Of a stretch of 64,000 bases of DNA, positions 23,857 to 36,254 are shown piece by piece. A model generated the notes under the pieces. That model ran no database searches and had not been told where the DNA came from. It saw nothing but the letters and a program-made list of their open reading frames with translations. Source of the DNA: Cladobotryum mycophilum. Its lineage: Eukaryota; Ascomycota; Sordariomycetes; Hypocreales; Hypocreaceae. The position numbers and the translations under genes are program-made. The first letter of the stretch is position 1; every line of letters begins with the position of its first letter. The stretch covers positions 4,650,001-4,714,000 of the forward strand of contig JAVFKD010000016.1 of NCBI GenBank assembly GCA_036429605.1. Reading direction: 5' to 3'.

Positions 23857-26800
23857 ATGGGTTCCTTCACTGCTGAGCCCGTTGTCACCCCGTCCCAAGT
23901 ATTCCTCTTTGGCGACCAGAGCACCAGCTTCTTGGCCGGGCTGCAGCAATTACTGCTCAAGCGAAACAATCCCTTCTTAGAATCCTTCATCGATCGAGTC
24001 CACATTGCCTTACGACGAGAAATACAGCAGTTGCCCGCTACCGAGCGCCGAAAATTTCCCCAGTTTTGCAGCGCCCAAGACCTTCTTACTCGGGTTAAGA
24101 AGGGAGAGACCAACACAGCTCTCGAGAGCGCCCTTTCCACATTCTATCAGCTGTGCTGCTTCATTAAGTGAGTTCAATGCAACGCTTCGCCAGCCACAAC
24201 GGTTGACTGACATCCGGTAATAGCTACTATGGCTCTACAGGACAGAAATATCCCACAGGGGAGAACCAGTACGTCGCAGGCCTGTGCGTTGGATCGCTGG
24301 CCGCTGCTGCTGTTAGCTCTTCAGAGACGTTGAGCGACCTCATCCCCACTGGCATTGATGCCATTCGCGTCGCCTTGAGGGTCGGCTTGCGAGTTGGCCG
24401 GGCCACTACATTCCTTGACACTAACAATACCCCCAACCCATTGTCCTCCTGGACCTATGTTATCCCTGAGACAACACTGCCTCGCTCCTCAGCCGAGGAA
24501 ACATTGCTGGGCTTCACCATTCGAAATGGTATCCCTCGCATCTCTGCACCATACATTAGCGCCTTCGGACATCGAAGCATCACCATTAGCGGGCACCCTC
24601 AAATCGTTAAATCTTTCGTACAGAGCCTTGGCCCCAACGCAAAGGTGGTGCCCGTCGCCATCTATGCTCCCTATCACGCACCTCACATCTACACCGAGGA
24701 AGATGTTGAGCAAGTCCTTGCCGAAGTCGGCGATGTTTCCGACGCCAAGTCAAATATTCCCGTCATCTCCAGCTCTACTGGCGACATCCTCGAATCATCC
24801 ACATTTTCAGCCCAGCTTCGACGTGCTGTGGAGAACATGCTTCTGCTGCCCCTCGACCTGACCCGAGTTTCTCAGACCATTGCCGAAAAGGTCCCGTATC
24901 AATCCCCGGGAAGTTCAATCGTACCCATCGCTACGACCATTGCTGGCAGCCTTATAGGAGCCATCGAGCCATCGGCACCGGGTAATGTCACGATTAGCAA
25001 CTCCATCATGGAGGCTCTTCAAGACAAACCCGCTGTCAAGCCCGTGGACTCTGGTCGGGCGCATGACAGCAAGATTGCCATCGTCGGTATGTCTGGCAGA
25101 TTCCCAGAAGCTGCTGACATTGAGGCATTCTGGAATGTCTTGTACCAGGGACTTGATGTCCACCGCCGCATCCCTGAGGATCGCTTCAATGCCGACATGT
25201 ACTGCGATCCCACCGGCAAGCGCAAGAATACTAGCAAGGTCATGAACGGATGCTGGATCAACGAGCCTGGTCTGTTTGACCCCAAGTTCTTCAACATCTC
25301 CCCCAAGGAGGCCGAGCAGAGTGACCCCAGTCAGCGTCTGGCTCTGCAGACCGCCTACGAAGCTCTCGAGATGGCCGGCATTGTCCCCGACAGGACCCCA
25401 TCCACCCGACGAGAACGTGTTGGTGTCTTTTACGGCATGACCAGTGACGACTGGCGAGAGGTCAACAGTGGCCAAAACATAGACACCTACTTTATCCCAG
25501 GTAAGAGATGACGAGACCGTTGATGACACACGGACCCTCCCCCCATCGAAAATTTGTAAGACAAGCATCGAAAACTGACATGCGCATTCTCTTTTCTCTC
25601 TAGGTGGCAACCGTGCTTTTACCCCAGGCCGGCTCAACTACTATTTCAAGTTTTCTGGGCCTAGCGTCAGCGTTGACACTGCTTGTTCGTCAAGTCTCGC
25701 CGCGATTCACATTGCATGCAACTCACTTTGGCGCAATGACTGCGACACGGCCATTGCCGGCGGTACTAATGTCATGACCAACCCGGACAACTTTGCTGGT
25801 CTGGATCGTGGCCATTTCCTGTCTCGAACAGGTAGGTTTTCTTTTTTCCGCAGGGACTTTTCCAGAAACATGACTGACGTTCTGATCTCGCAGGCAATTG
25901 CAACACTTTTGACGATGCTGCCGACGGTTACTGCAGAGCTGATGGTGTTGGCACCATCATTCTGAAGCGAATGGAGGACGCATTGGCTGACAAGGATCCT
26001 ATTCTTGGTGTTATCATGGGTGCTTACACGAACCACTCCGCCGAGTCTGTCTCCATCACCAGACCCCACGCTGGAGCTCAGGAATACATCTTCTCCAAGC
26101 TCTTGAGCGAGTCTGGCGTCCACCCTCATGATGTTAGCTACATCGAAATGCACGGCACAGGCACGCAGGCCGGTGATGCCACAGAAATGGCGTCTGTGCT
26201 CAACGCGTTTGCACCGGATCTGTCCAGGTCCCCCCAGAAAAGTCTCCATCTCGGTTCAGCAAAATCCAATGTGGGCCACGGAGAATCTGCGTCCGGAGTC
26301 GTCGCCTTGATCAAGGTGCTGCTCATGATGCAGAAGAACATGATCCCTCCCCACTGCGGTATCAAGGGTAGGATCAACTCCAAGTTCCCCACTGACATGA
26401 CGGACAGAAATGTGCATATTGCACGAGCACCCACTGCTTGGAACCGCCCCAGCGAGCAGGATCGACGCGTCTTTGTCAACAACTTCTCGGCAGCTGGTGG
26501 TAACACTGCTCTGCTTGTTGGGGATGCGCCTCGTGCGTCTCCCGCTGGCAAGGCTGATGCCCGAACTAACCATGTTATTGCTCTTTCCGCCAAGGCTGTT
26601 TCTTCGCTCAAGGACAACATCAAGAACCTGAAGACTTATATCCAGGCCAACATTCACGATGAGACCTTACTTTCCAAGCTGTCTTACACGACCACTGCCC
26701 GAAGAATGCACCATCAATTCCGTTACTCGATTACCGCCGATAGCATTGGTAACCTACTCCAGTCTTTGGATGCTGCTGCTCAGCGCGACGACTTTAAGCG

Positions 26801-29800
26801 AATTCGTGCTGTGACCAGCCCCGTTGGCTTCGTCTTCAGCGGCCAAGGCGCCCAGTACACTGGAATGGGTCGTCACTTGTTCGAGCACAATTCCGGTTTC
26901 CGCGCTGACATTATGGAATACGATACCATGGCTCGCAAGCTTGGATTCCCCTCCATCCTGTCACTGATTGATGGTAGCGTCGAGGTAGAAACCCTTGATC
27001 CCCTTGTCATTCAGCTGGGCACTGCTTGCCTTCAAATGGCTCTCGCATCTCTTTGGAGGTCATTTGGCATCGAGCCTGCGTTTGTTATTGGTCACAGTCT
27101 TGGCCACTACGCTGCCCTGAATGTGGCTGGTGTTCTCACTGCTAGCGATACCATTTACTTGACTGGTACTCGAGCCCGTCTCCTGCAGGAAAAGTGCCAG
27201 ATGGGTAGCCACGCCATGCTGGCAGTCCGAGCTAGCCTTGATGTCATTCAGTCATTCTTGGATGCCAAGTTGCACGAGGTTGCTTGTGTAAACGGCCCCA
27301 AGGAGATTGTCATCAGTGGCGAGGTCGAGCACATTGACCAGCTTGCTCAGACACTTAATGCCGATAACATCAAGGCCACTCGTGTCAACGTTCCCTTTGC
27401 TTTCCACTCCACCCAGGTCGACCCCATTCTGGGCCAACTGGAGCAGATTGCTGCCGGCGTCACATTCCACCCACCTACCATCCCCGTTGGATCCGCTCTG
27501 CTGGGTAGGGTCGTTGAGGCTGGTGAAGACGACGTCTTTGGGCCCAAGTACATCAGCCGCCACTGCAGAGAGTCCGTCAACTTCACTGCTGCTCTCCAAG
27601 ATGCATCTAAGGAAAAGATCATTCCTGGTGACATGATCTGGATTGAGCTTGGCCCTCACACCGTCTGCTCCACCTTCCTGAAGTCTAACCTTGGACAAGA
27701 GACCGTCACGGTCCCTTCTCTGCGCCGCAATGAGGACGGCTGGAAGATTCTTGCTTCCACCATGTCCACTCTTTACAGCGCTGGACTTTCCCCAGCTTGG
27801 GACGAGTACCACCGCGACTTTGAGGCTTGCCAGGAAGTTCTTCGACTCCCTGCTTACAGCTGGGACAACAAGAAGTACTGGATCAACTATGTTCACGACT
27901 GGTGTCTCACCAAGGGCGATGCTCCTGTTCAGGTTGCCGCTCCTAAGGCACAGGCTCCTGTTATTGCATTCTCCACTGCATCTGTCCAGAAGCTTCTTGA
28001 GGAGAAGGCCAATGGCAGCCAAGTCACAATCCTTGCCGAGTCTGACTTTGCTAGCGAGCAGTTGAAGGAAATTGCAGAGGGTCACCGTGTCAACGACACG
28101 AAGCTCTGCACTTCGTCTTTGTATGCTGACATTGGTCTCACCCTTGGTAAGCGAATTTTGGACAAGCACCGACCTGACCTCAAGGGCTACGCCGTCGACG
28201 TTCAAAACATGAACGTCGACAAGCCTTTGATCAAGAAGAGCGATGGCGAGCACCTATTCCGTACTGAGGTGAAGCATGACAAGAGCACAAATTTTGCAGA
28301 GATGTCCATCTATAGTGTCAACTCTCAGGGCAAAAAGACTACTGCTCATGCCAAGTGTGTTCTACGCTTCGAGGATCCCAAGGAGTGGACCCAAGAGTGG
28401 GAGCGCAACCAGTACCTTATTGAGCGAAGCATCGAGTGGCTTGGCAAGCGAGCCGAGCAGGGCTTTGACAGCCAGCTCTCCACCGGCATCATCTACAAGC
28501 TCTTCTCGTCCCTCGTTGACTACAGCCCTGGATTCAAGGGCCTCCAAGAAGCCATTCTCAACAGCACTGATCGCGAAGCTACCGGCAGGGTCAAGTTCCA
28601 GACCAAGAAGGGCAACTTTGTCTGCAACCCCATGTGGATTGATAGCTGCGGTCAATTGACTGGCTTCCTCATGAACGGACACGAGATGACTCAAAAGGAC
28701 CAGGTGTTCATCAACCACGGCTGGAAGTCACTCAAGCTGGCCAAGGAGTTCCGTGAGGACGGTGTTTACCGAACTTACATTCGCATGCGAAATGTCGAGG
28801 CCACCAAGTTCTCTGGCGATCTCTACATCTTGGAGGGTGACAGCATTATTGGTGTCTACGGTGGCATCACTTTCATGGGCATTGCACGAAAAGTCCTGAA
28901 TCAATTCCTACCTCCTGCTGGAGCTGCTGTGCCTGAAGTCCCGAAGCGTCAGGCCCCCCTCCGGCTCGCCCAGCACCCGTTCAGAGGCAGGTGGAAATCC
29001 AGGCCCCTGCACCCATCATTTCCAGAGGCCCAGAGATGGATCTTCCACGACCTGTCGGCGAATCACCAGCAGGTCAATTGCGACCTGTTCTGCGAATTCT
29101 GTCTGAAGAAATTGGCCTTCCCCTTGCTAGTCTTCAAGATGACCTCAACTTTGCTGACTACGGCGTTGACTCGCTCATGTCTCTCACAATCACCGGTAGA
29201 CTGCGTGAAGATCTCGACATTGACATTGACTCTACCGTCTTTACCGGCTTCGCTACTATCGGCGATCTTGTCAACTTCCTTGGCGTCAACAGCTCTCCTG
29301 CTGATACCAGCTCTTCCAGCTCGGTGAGCGATAGCGTCGCTTCTTCTGCCCTCACCAGCCCGGAAGACAGCGACCCACCCTCTCGCGACCATGGAGTTTC
29401 GGACGACTTGCTTAGCAAGTCCATTGTTATTCTCGGCGAAGAGATTGGCGTTTCTTCTGAGGAGATCATAAAGGCTGGTGACTTGACCGAGCTCGGCATG
29501 GACTCGCTTCTCTCCTTGACCGTTCTCGGCCGTCTCCGTGAGGAACTTGATCTTGATCTCGATGCTGACTTCTTCATCGTCAACTCCTCCTTTGACTCTA
29601 TCCGAGCTTCCTTGCAGCCCTCGGGCACCGTCCCCAAGTTTGAGAAGAGCTCGGACGAGCTGGTCCAAGAGGCCCTGTCTCAGTACCGTGCCACCTCCAC
29701 TCTTCTCCAGGGCAGCCCTAAGAATGCGAAGAACGTGCTTTTCCTCTTCCCCGATGGCTCGGGCTCCGCAACCTCGTACGCCGCCCTCAACGCCATCGGT

Positions 29801-30508
29801 CCCGACGTTGCTGTCTACGGACTCAACTGCCCCTGGCTCAAGACCGCGGAGAACCTGGTCACATACGGAATCGCTGCGCTTGCAGCCCTTTACCTGAAGG
29901 AGATTAGGCGACGACAGCCCCAGGGACCTTACAACTTTGGTGGCTGGTCCGCTGGCGGTATCTGCGCCTATGAAGCCGCTATTCAGGTCACCCGACAAGG
30001 CGAGTCTGTCCAACGTCTCATCCTTCTTGATTCTCCTCGTCCTATTGGTCTGGAGAAGCTTCCCCCGCGTCTCTTCGACTTCTTCAACAGCATGGGCATG
30101 TTTGGAGATGAGAATGGCCGCACCACCGCCCCCGATTGGCTCTTGGGCCACTTCCTCGGTTTCATCGAGGCCCTCGACATGTACAAGCCCATCCCCTGGC
30201 ACACTGCCATCGGGGCTTCTGATTTCGCTCAGGCCCCTCCCCCGCAGACACACATCCTCTGGGCCGAGGACGGTGTCTGCAAGAACCCCACCGACCCTCG
30301 TCCTGATTACCGCGACGACGATCCTCGGGAGATGAAGTGGCTCTGCGAAAACCGAACCAGCTTCGGCCCCAACGGCTGGGACATGCTCGTTGGAGAGCAG
30401 CAGATTGCCATTCAGCGTATCCAGAACGCCAACCACTTCACCATGCTCACCAGGGGCAAGAACACTGAGCGCGTGGTTGAGTTCTTGAAGTCTACCTTTG
30501 TCGCTTAA
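23857..30508 (+). CDS. Non-reducing polyketide synthase (SAT-KS-AT-PT-ACP-ACP-TE), PKS12/WA type; one apparent frameshift
   Basis: Four exons (23857-24167, 24224-25500, 25604-25831, 25894-30508) give 2,143 residues, a usual length for this class, if one missing base is allowed for. Domains in order: SAT with the GLCVG active-site block; KS from about 384 with nucleophile Cys near 557 (DTACSSS); AT with Ser near 1007 (GHSLGH); PT at about 1275-1610 with His near 1336 and Asp near 1481; ACP1 with Ser near 1699 (GVDSL); ACP2 with Ser near 1810 (GMDSL); TE/Claisen cyclase with Ser near 1958 (GWSAGG) and a late His near 2120. This order with a C-terminal Claisen-type TE is that of YWA1/naphthopyrone synthases. 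The enzyme should build a heptaketide from acetyl and malonyl units and release a naphthopyrone. In the C run 28954-28959, in the linker between PT and ACP1, the frame slips by one base; no intron fits. Without correction ACPs and TE would be lost. Confidence 0.93.
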
Positions 30509-31642
30509 TCGGCTCTAGCCCTCTATATTTCTTTCTTTTTCTTTTGTGTTGACTCCGTTTTTCTGTACATACTCTGGAGTCACGGGCGGTATTGTGCTTC
30601 TTGACAGCGTTTTTGTATGCCTGCATCATGTTTCATGTGCCATGTTTCTGTATTATCCTCATGTTTCCATGGCTTTCCATTCTTGTTCATTTTTTATTTA
30701 CCAACGCTGGCGTTTGCACATAGATTGGGAGGCCATATTGTGTATTTATACATTCCTCTTCACATTAGTTGTGGACATGTTTATCTAAAAATCTCTATCC
30801 CCATATAAACTCGCACATGACCCAACTCGTAGTTGATGATACCTCTTCGGTAGAGCCACATGAACGCTGATGAGCGCTGAATCACCCAAGCATTCCAACC
30901 ACTATGAACTCATCTTACATCTACACATTCTCGATATCTCCGACTCTGTAACATGGCCCATGTCTTTGAATCCAGCCTCCTGGAGCACTTTACCTATACC
31001 AATCCGTTGACAATTTCCTCATCCCGTCACCGACACGTTGCCAGTTAACCGATTCCCGAAACTTTGTCTTAGGCCGTATCACGAACTGGAGGTATAAATA
31101 TGCAATGCCTCGCTTGGGAACAAGGAAACCGTAAGCACTAGGCATCGGGACTCACGGGTCAAAGTCTCGGGGTGGGCCTCGGGGGACGAAAAGGTTGGGG
31201 ATCGACGTCAAGGGTTAGGGTTTTTCCATACGTCGTGGACGAAATAAAGTGCAAGCGTCCTCTCTTCATGACTTGATCAAGTCGCTGTTGTGCATGTCAG
31301 ACTTTTTGTTGGAGTCATCCTTCACATGTCTACATCCACTGCAGAGGGTAAGTCTATCAATCTATTCCAGACACTGACATAAGAACCCTTACCCTATCGC
31401 TGCAAAAGCTCGACACACTTCATTGGCTCACCCCTCTTCTCGGGGTTCAAGCCATAGCGTCGGTCCCGGACTCCGAGTTCAACGGTCCGTTTATGTGTGT
31501 GTTCGGATTCATCAGAGGCCACCAAAACACCAAAACATACCATGTCTTTTGCCTCAACGAAGCACAGAATCTCGAAAAAGAGCCCTTCACTCGCTACTCA
31601 AGCATCTCACGCAGCCGTCAATCCGCTTTCTCCCGCTCCATC
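30509..31642. promoter_or_regulatory. PKS 3' region and promoter of second regulator
   Basis: T-rich PKS 3' flank up to about 30800, then the upstream region of the regulator, including the 17-base shared element at 31166-31182 and CGG-rich DNA at 31430-31480. In-frame codons upstream of 31643 exist, but I see no better start. Confidence 0.45.
31166..31182 (+). promoter_or_regulatory. 17-base element shared with monooxygenase/methyltransferase promoter
   Basis: Identical copy of the element at 19240-19256, about 460 bp upstream of the second regulator's start. Confidence 0.4.
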
Positions 31643-33866
31643 ATGTCGACGCCACAGGATCGTCCCCGGTCTTCTGCGGGGCAGGTGAAGCTCACGCGCG
31701 GTCACTCATGCGTCGCCTGTCACCAGAGAAAGGTCAAGTGTGATGGCAAACGACCTTGTTCAACATGTGTCAAGAGCTCGCGAGCTGCGGACTGCAGGTC
31801 AGCTCGCCCGTCATCAAGTCGACAATCAGCAGTAACCGATCAGACTCTCTTACTTCGACTGCGACGGTATGAGCATCTACTCATTGCGAATGGCATTCCC
31901 TTGAACGGGCAGCCTGGAGAGGAAGAGGGGACGCCTTCGAGGGATACCATGGAAACAGACGGAGATGATGGTCATATGATCATTCAACGAGGACATCCCA
32001 GATTTGTGGAAAAGTATGCTCACCCAAGTTGCCATCTTCCATGCAGCGTTTTGTTCTAACCCAATGCAACAGTGTGATTTGGAACCGCTTAGGCAACGAG
32101 GTGAGTCTTATCAGTCTACTATTCAAAAAACTACCGAGGCTATTTCCATGCGTTATCTTTTGGCACTAATAATCACTTTACCAATCTTTGCAGCTTGCCG
32201 AGGATCTTTCTGAACTGAATGAAGCAGGGGAGGCCGAACTCAGCGAGGATGAGGACGCAGTCACACCGGATAACCTCATCTTCGGGAAGCCAACAATGAA
32301 CAACATGTCTCACCTCGCACCGGGAGTACCGCAAATACTCAGATTATGGCAGGCATTTCTCGATAACTTCAACCCCCTAGTCAAATTATTCCACGCGCCG
32401 ACGATCCAGCAAGTCATTTCTGATGCGGTGGCCGACCCCCAGCGACTAAATCCCAGTACGGAGGCGTTGTTATTCTCCATCTATCTCTGCGGCGCAACCA
32501 CTCTAACAAATCAGGAATGCTTGACTCAACTGGGGGAGTCGAAGCCAGACCTTCTTCGCAGATTCTCTGCCGCGACACAGCAGAGCTTAGTGAATGCCCA
32601 GTTCCTCAAGTCGACCGATGTCGTGGTCTTACAGGCCCTGACCCTGTACCTTGTAAGTGCTTGACCTGCATAATTGTGTATCGGCAGTTAGCTTATGCTT
32701 AATATTTAGCTCGCACGCCGCTCATACATGAACGAGCAGTCCATATGGCTTCTGGCGGGTCTAGCGAGCCGACTTGCGCAGACCATGGGTCTCCACCGCG
32801 AACACAGTCTTCAACGCATATCGCCCTTTGAAGCCGAGATTAGACGACGGTTATGGTGGCAGATTGTCATCCTAGATAACCGATCCGCACAAGTCTCCGG
32901 AACAATGGCCGACGGCATATTCAACGACTCGGGATACACCCGACGACCCCTCAATGTCAGCGACAGCGACCTCTCGCCATTTATGGGAGAGCTACCATCC
33001 GAGTACGATGGCCCGACAGAAATGCTTTTCTGCACCATCCGATTCGAAGTCGGGGAAGTCATGCGACAACTGACCGCTGTTGAAAAGGCTTGCAAGTCTA
33101 ATCATGCCAGTTGTATGGCACAAAAGGAACAGGTGATTGACGCATTTGAGACAAAAATCGAGTATCTTCTCAAGCGATGCGACCCTTCAATTCCGCTCCA
33201 CCTCATGTCAATGCTTCTTGGACGATCTGCCGTCTGCCAAACAAGGTTATCTATCTGGCAGACCAAGTACGACAACACCAAAAATATCCCTCAAGCCGAG
33301 AGGGACGGCATGTTCCGCCTTGCGCTTAAGAGCTTGGAATACGATAGTCTTACCTATTCTACAAAAAGCCTTCAGCCATATCTGTGGCATGTTGTTAATA
33401 ATTTCCCTTTCCAGGCCTTCATCCACCTCCTCACAGATCTGTTCCACCGTACACACCCAGAAGAGATCAGCCTCGCTTGGACAGCCATCAACCAAGCATA
33501 TGAGGATCACCCTGAGCTCATCAGCGACGTCCACAGCCCTTTGTGTTTCGCTGTGGGAAACCTGACGCTCAAGGCATGGGAGCACCAGGCCGCTGCACCG
33601 TCTCCACAGTCTCCTAGGGGGGAGCGCCGGCTGTTAGCCCTACGATAGCCAAATTACAGGCCCAACGACCTTCCAGGACCCCCAAGTCTGGCCAAAGTCC
33701 CGCAGCGACGTTTGACGGAGCACGAAAGAATCTGCAATTGGTGGATCAAAAACCGTTTGCCTTGGCTCCAGGCGGCGCCGACCTCGGGAACCTGGAAATG
33801 GCTCAGTATCTTCTTTCGGACGATGCAGACATGATGTGGGGTAGTTGGCAAAGTCTTAACTTATGA
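31643..33866 (+). CDS. Zn2Cys6 transcription factor with fungal-TF middle domain, AurR2-like; one apparent frameshift
   Basis: Four exons (31643-32013, 32073-32100, 32194-32652, 32710-33866) give 671 residues if one missing base is allowed for. The binuclear zinc cluster has cysteines at residues 23, 26, 33, 39, 42 and 51. The middle part contains the Fungal_trans pattern (LLAGLASRLAQTMGLHRE, then a conserved RRRLWW). This domain layout differs from the AflR-like regulator at the other end of the cluster, so the cluster is bracketed by two unrelated activator types, as in Fusarium (AurR1 and AurR2). In the G run 33617-33622 the frame slips by one base. The uncorrected frame stops about 30 bases later. 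The shifted frame stays open another 240 bases to TGA at 33864-33866 and reads as an acidic C-terminus, plausibly an activation region. The exon 2 microexon (28 bp) has proper borders and phases. Confidence 0.85.
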
Positions 33867-36254
33867 ATGTGATGGTTGGGGGGGGGGCTTCTCTGTTTCA
33901 TGTAAATATCCATGCGCACGATATCCTGGTCCTTGTTCACAACCACCCTTTTGGATTACTCATGCAAATCCGAGGTTAGGCAAGCATGCAACGTCTTGGC
34001 GTTTCGAAGAAGAGGAGGTTATTTCGCAGCATTAATGAGGACATTATGATGTGAGGTAACGGCCTTGAAGATATTTTTCGAGAACAATATGGATTCTCTC
34101 CCATCCCTTTCCTTTCCGCATGAGAATTCTTAAAATATTCGTTGGCCTATTGTTCGTTCGCATATTAACCCTTATTATTGTAACGGCTACCGTATTATAT
34201 GAATGAGTTCCATGCTTGAAGTTTATGCATAAATACGGTCAAGCTTAGCCAGTTAAAACCAGTGTCAATATGGATATTGGCATTGACGGGATGATCTGTG
34301 ATCAGTACACTTTTCTCAGTCACCGAGTGTCCTACCCGGGACCTTCAAAATGTAACAAATAAGGGTGGTATTATTTGTTCATGATGTTTCCAAGAGATTG
34401 AGGCTGCTTTCTTTTATTAAAAGAGCAGCTATTAGCAATTTTAGAAACTCGACGCTTTGTGAATTAATAATGATCTCTAACCAGCTATAACTATCGTTGG
34501 CTGTCGTTTACTCGTTGAGAGGAGTCAAGACACTGAGAAACTGACGAAGCCTAGTTGAGCCAAAGACTTCAACGTCTACAGACAGAATGAACAGATCAGG
34601 AGCAGTTACAATGCTCCATGTGTCTACCACACTTGCAACGGACCAAGAAGTCTACTTAACCTACAAAATGCGTTCAGAAGAGTTGGGATATTAAATTGAG
34701 AAAACAGATCCTTTGAGTCCTGAGCAAAAAACTAAGCATAGTAAACAAAAGAAATGGACTGGCGCTGTTCTCTAAATCTCCATAATAACATGTCTTACGG
34801 ATGAAGTAGTCAATGTGATGGAAGCGCAGGCTGAAGGCGCCTCAGCAATCGCGGGAGGAGAGGGCCTAAAGATATCTACCTGCTCGCGTCCTATGGCATG
34901 TGCTCTATACATTCAAGTAGATTGTTTAAGCCGTGGCAATGATGCTACTAAACGTTTCTAAGAATGAGAGGCAGCAGTATATACCAAGGCTTTGGGGATT
35001 GTTGCGCTCTGAGCAATACAAGATCTTGCTACAAAGTTGAGCATTACGCGGGCGTCGTGGCTGTTGTCTTACCCCTGATCCTTGGCTGTAAGATTGGACG
35101 TTTTAAACCGTCAGTCTGTCTTGTACCGTCTTCAGTCTCTTCCGGGACGGCGCACCCTCCCCTCATTTACATTACAAGTGCTAAAGAATTGATGTATCAC
35201 CCCGCTTCTCTTATCCAGTTACAACTCGTGCTCGGTAAGAGATTAATGCTTATAAAATCTATGCATAGCCACAAGTAGCAATAGCTGCCTAATACATGAA
35301 CTTTTATCCACACTATAGATGTACACATACAGGCTCTGCATGATTTATAGCATGCTCAACGTGGGGGACCCCAATTCGTGAACAGACTCGTGAGCGCCCA
35401 GCCAAGGGAGCTGCCTAAGTGGAACGGGCCCACAGAGGCAAACGAGCCGCTCTAGAAGATACCGAAGGCAATACAGGATAGGCTGACAGTGCAAAAGCCC
35501 ACTTTGGAGCCCAGCATCAAGGATGACAAGGAAACAGTAATAATGCCTAGATGCAATGCAGCACCAGCTGCAGTAAGGCATTCTGTTTCTTAGAGTTTAT
35601 TACCCCACATGTAGTCTCCCTGCTTAAAGATTGGATTTAAAGCATACCAGAGAGGCCTCTCACATCCAATCCACAAGCGTTTGATCGTCCAGCATCTGTA
35701 ATCATATGGTCTCGCTCTAGTCTAGAAACAAAAATGAGCTCTAAGAATCTATTACCAAATAGCCCGTTGCCCACATGATACACTGTCTGTTCATACCGAA
35801 GCCGTTGCGTGCTGCTCGTTATACGCCATAGCGGCCGTTGACTCCTTACCTACCTAATTGCCGTAGCACGATAACATACCGAGAGGTTATAGGCCGTGTA
35901 ATTCTTCAAGTGCTTCCCCATAATTACCGCCTAACCCCTCAACAAAGATGATCTGCATACTTCCAATGCTGGAGTCCAATAATATCATGACTTGCCGTGA
36001 TAGATGGCTGAATCTATGGCCATTGGCTACTGCGCTGTTTGATGCCTAGCAATCTCTTTTCTCCCAGAGGCCGCCAGATTTGCCACCTCAATGTGCCCAA
36101 CTCTGTTCTCCGTTTCGTTTTCTCAAGAATTTCGCCTTGCAAAAGTCTCATCATTATGATCCTTGAGAGATCGTGAGCCCTCGCTATCGAACGACCAAAA
36201 TAACTTATCGTCCAAGAATTTGTTCCCGAGTGGTTTGCCTGTCGCCCTTCATTC
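33867..36254. other. Gene-poor, AT-rich stretch
   Basis: Beyond the cluster the composition becomes more AT-rich. Open frames are short and unconvincing, apart from a higher-GC block at about 35352-35594. This is the transition from the cluster to an accessory region. Confidence 0.5.
35352..35594 (+). pseudogene. Possible short gene relic (unidentified)
   Basis: A higher-GC island in AT-rich DNA. One plus-strand frame reads as protein-like for about 80 codons, interrupted by one TAG in the middle. No domain is recognised and neither end is defined. It could be a remnant of a lost gene or chance. Confidence 0.2.

Noticed and set aside
27252..28253. 333-codon minus-strand frame
   Set aside because: Antisense to the AT-PT region of the PKS, no features.
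28930..28990. Intron to explain the PKS frame change
   Set aside because: The only GT...AG option is about 15 bases long, too short to splice.
29063..30436. 457-codon open frame on the minus strand
   Set aside because: It lies antisense to the ACP-ACP-TE part of the PKS. The PKS motifs are unmistakable and the antisense protein has no domain.
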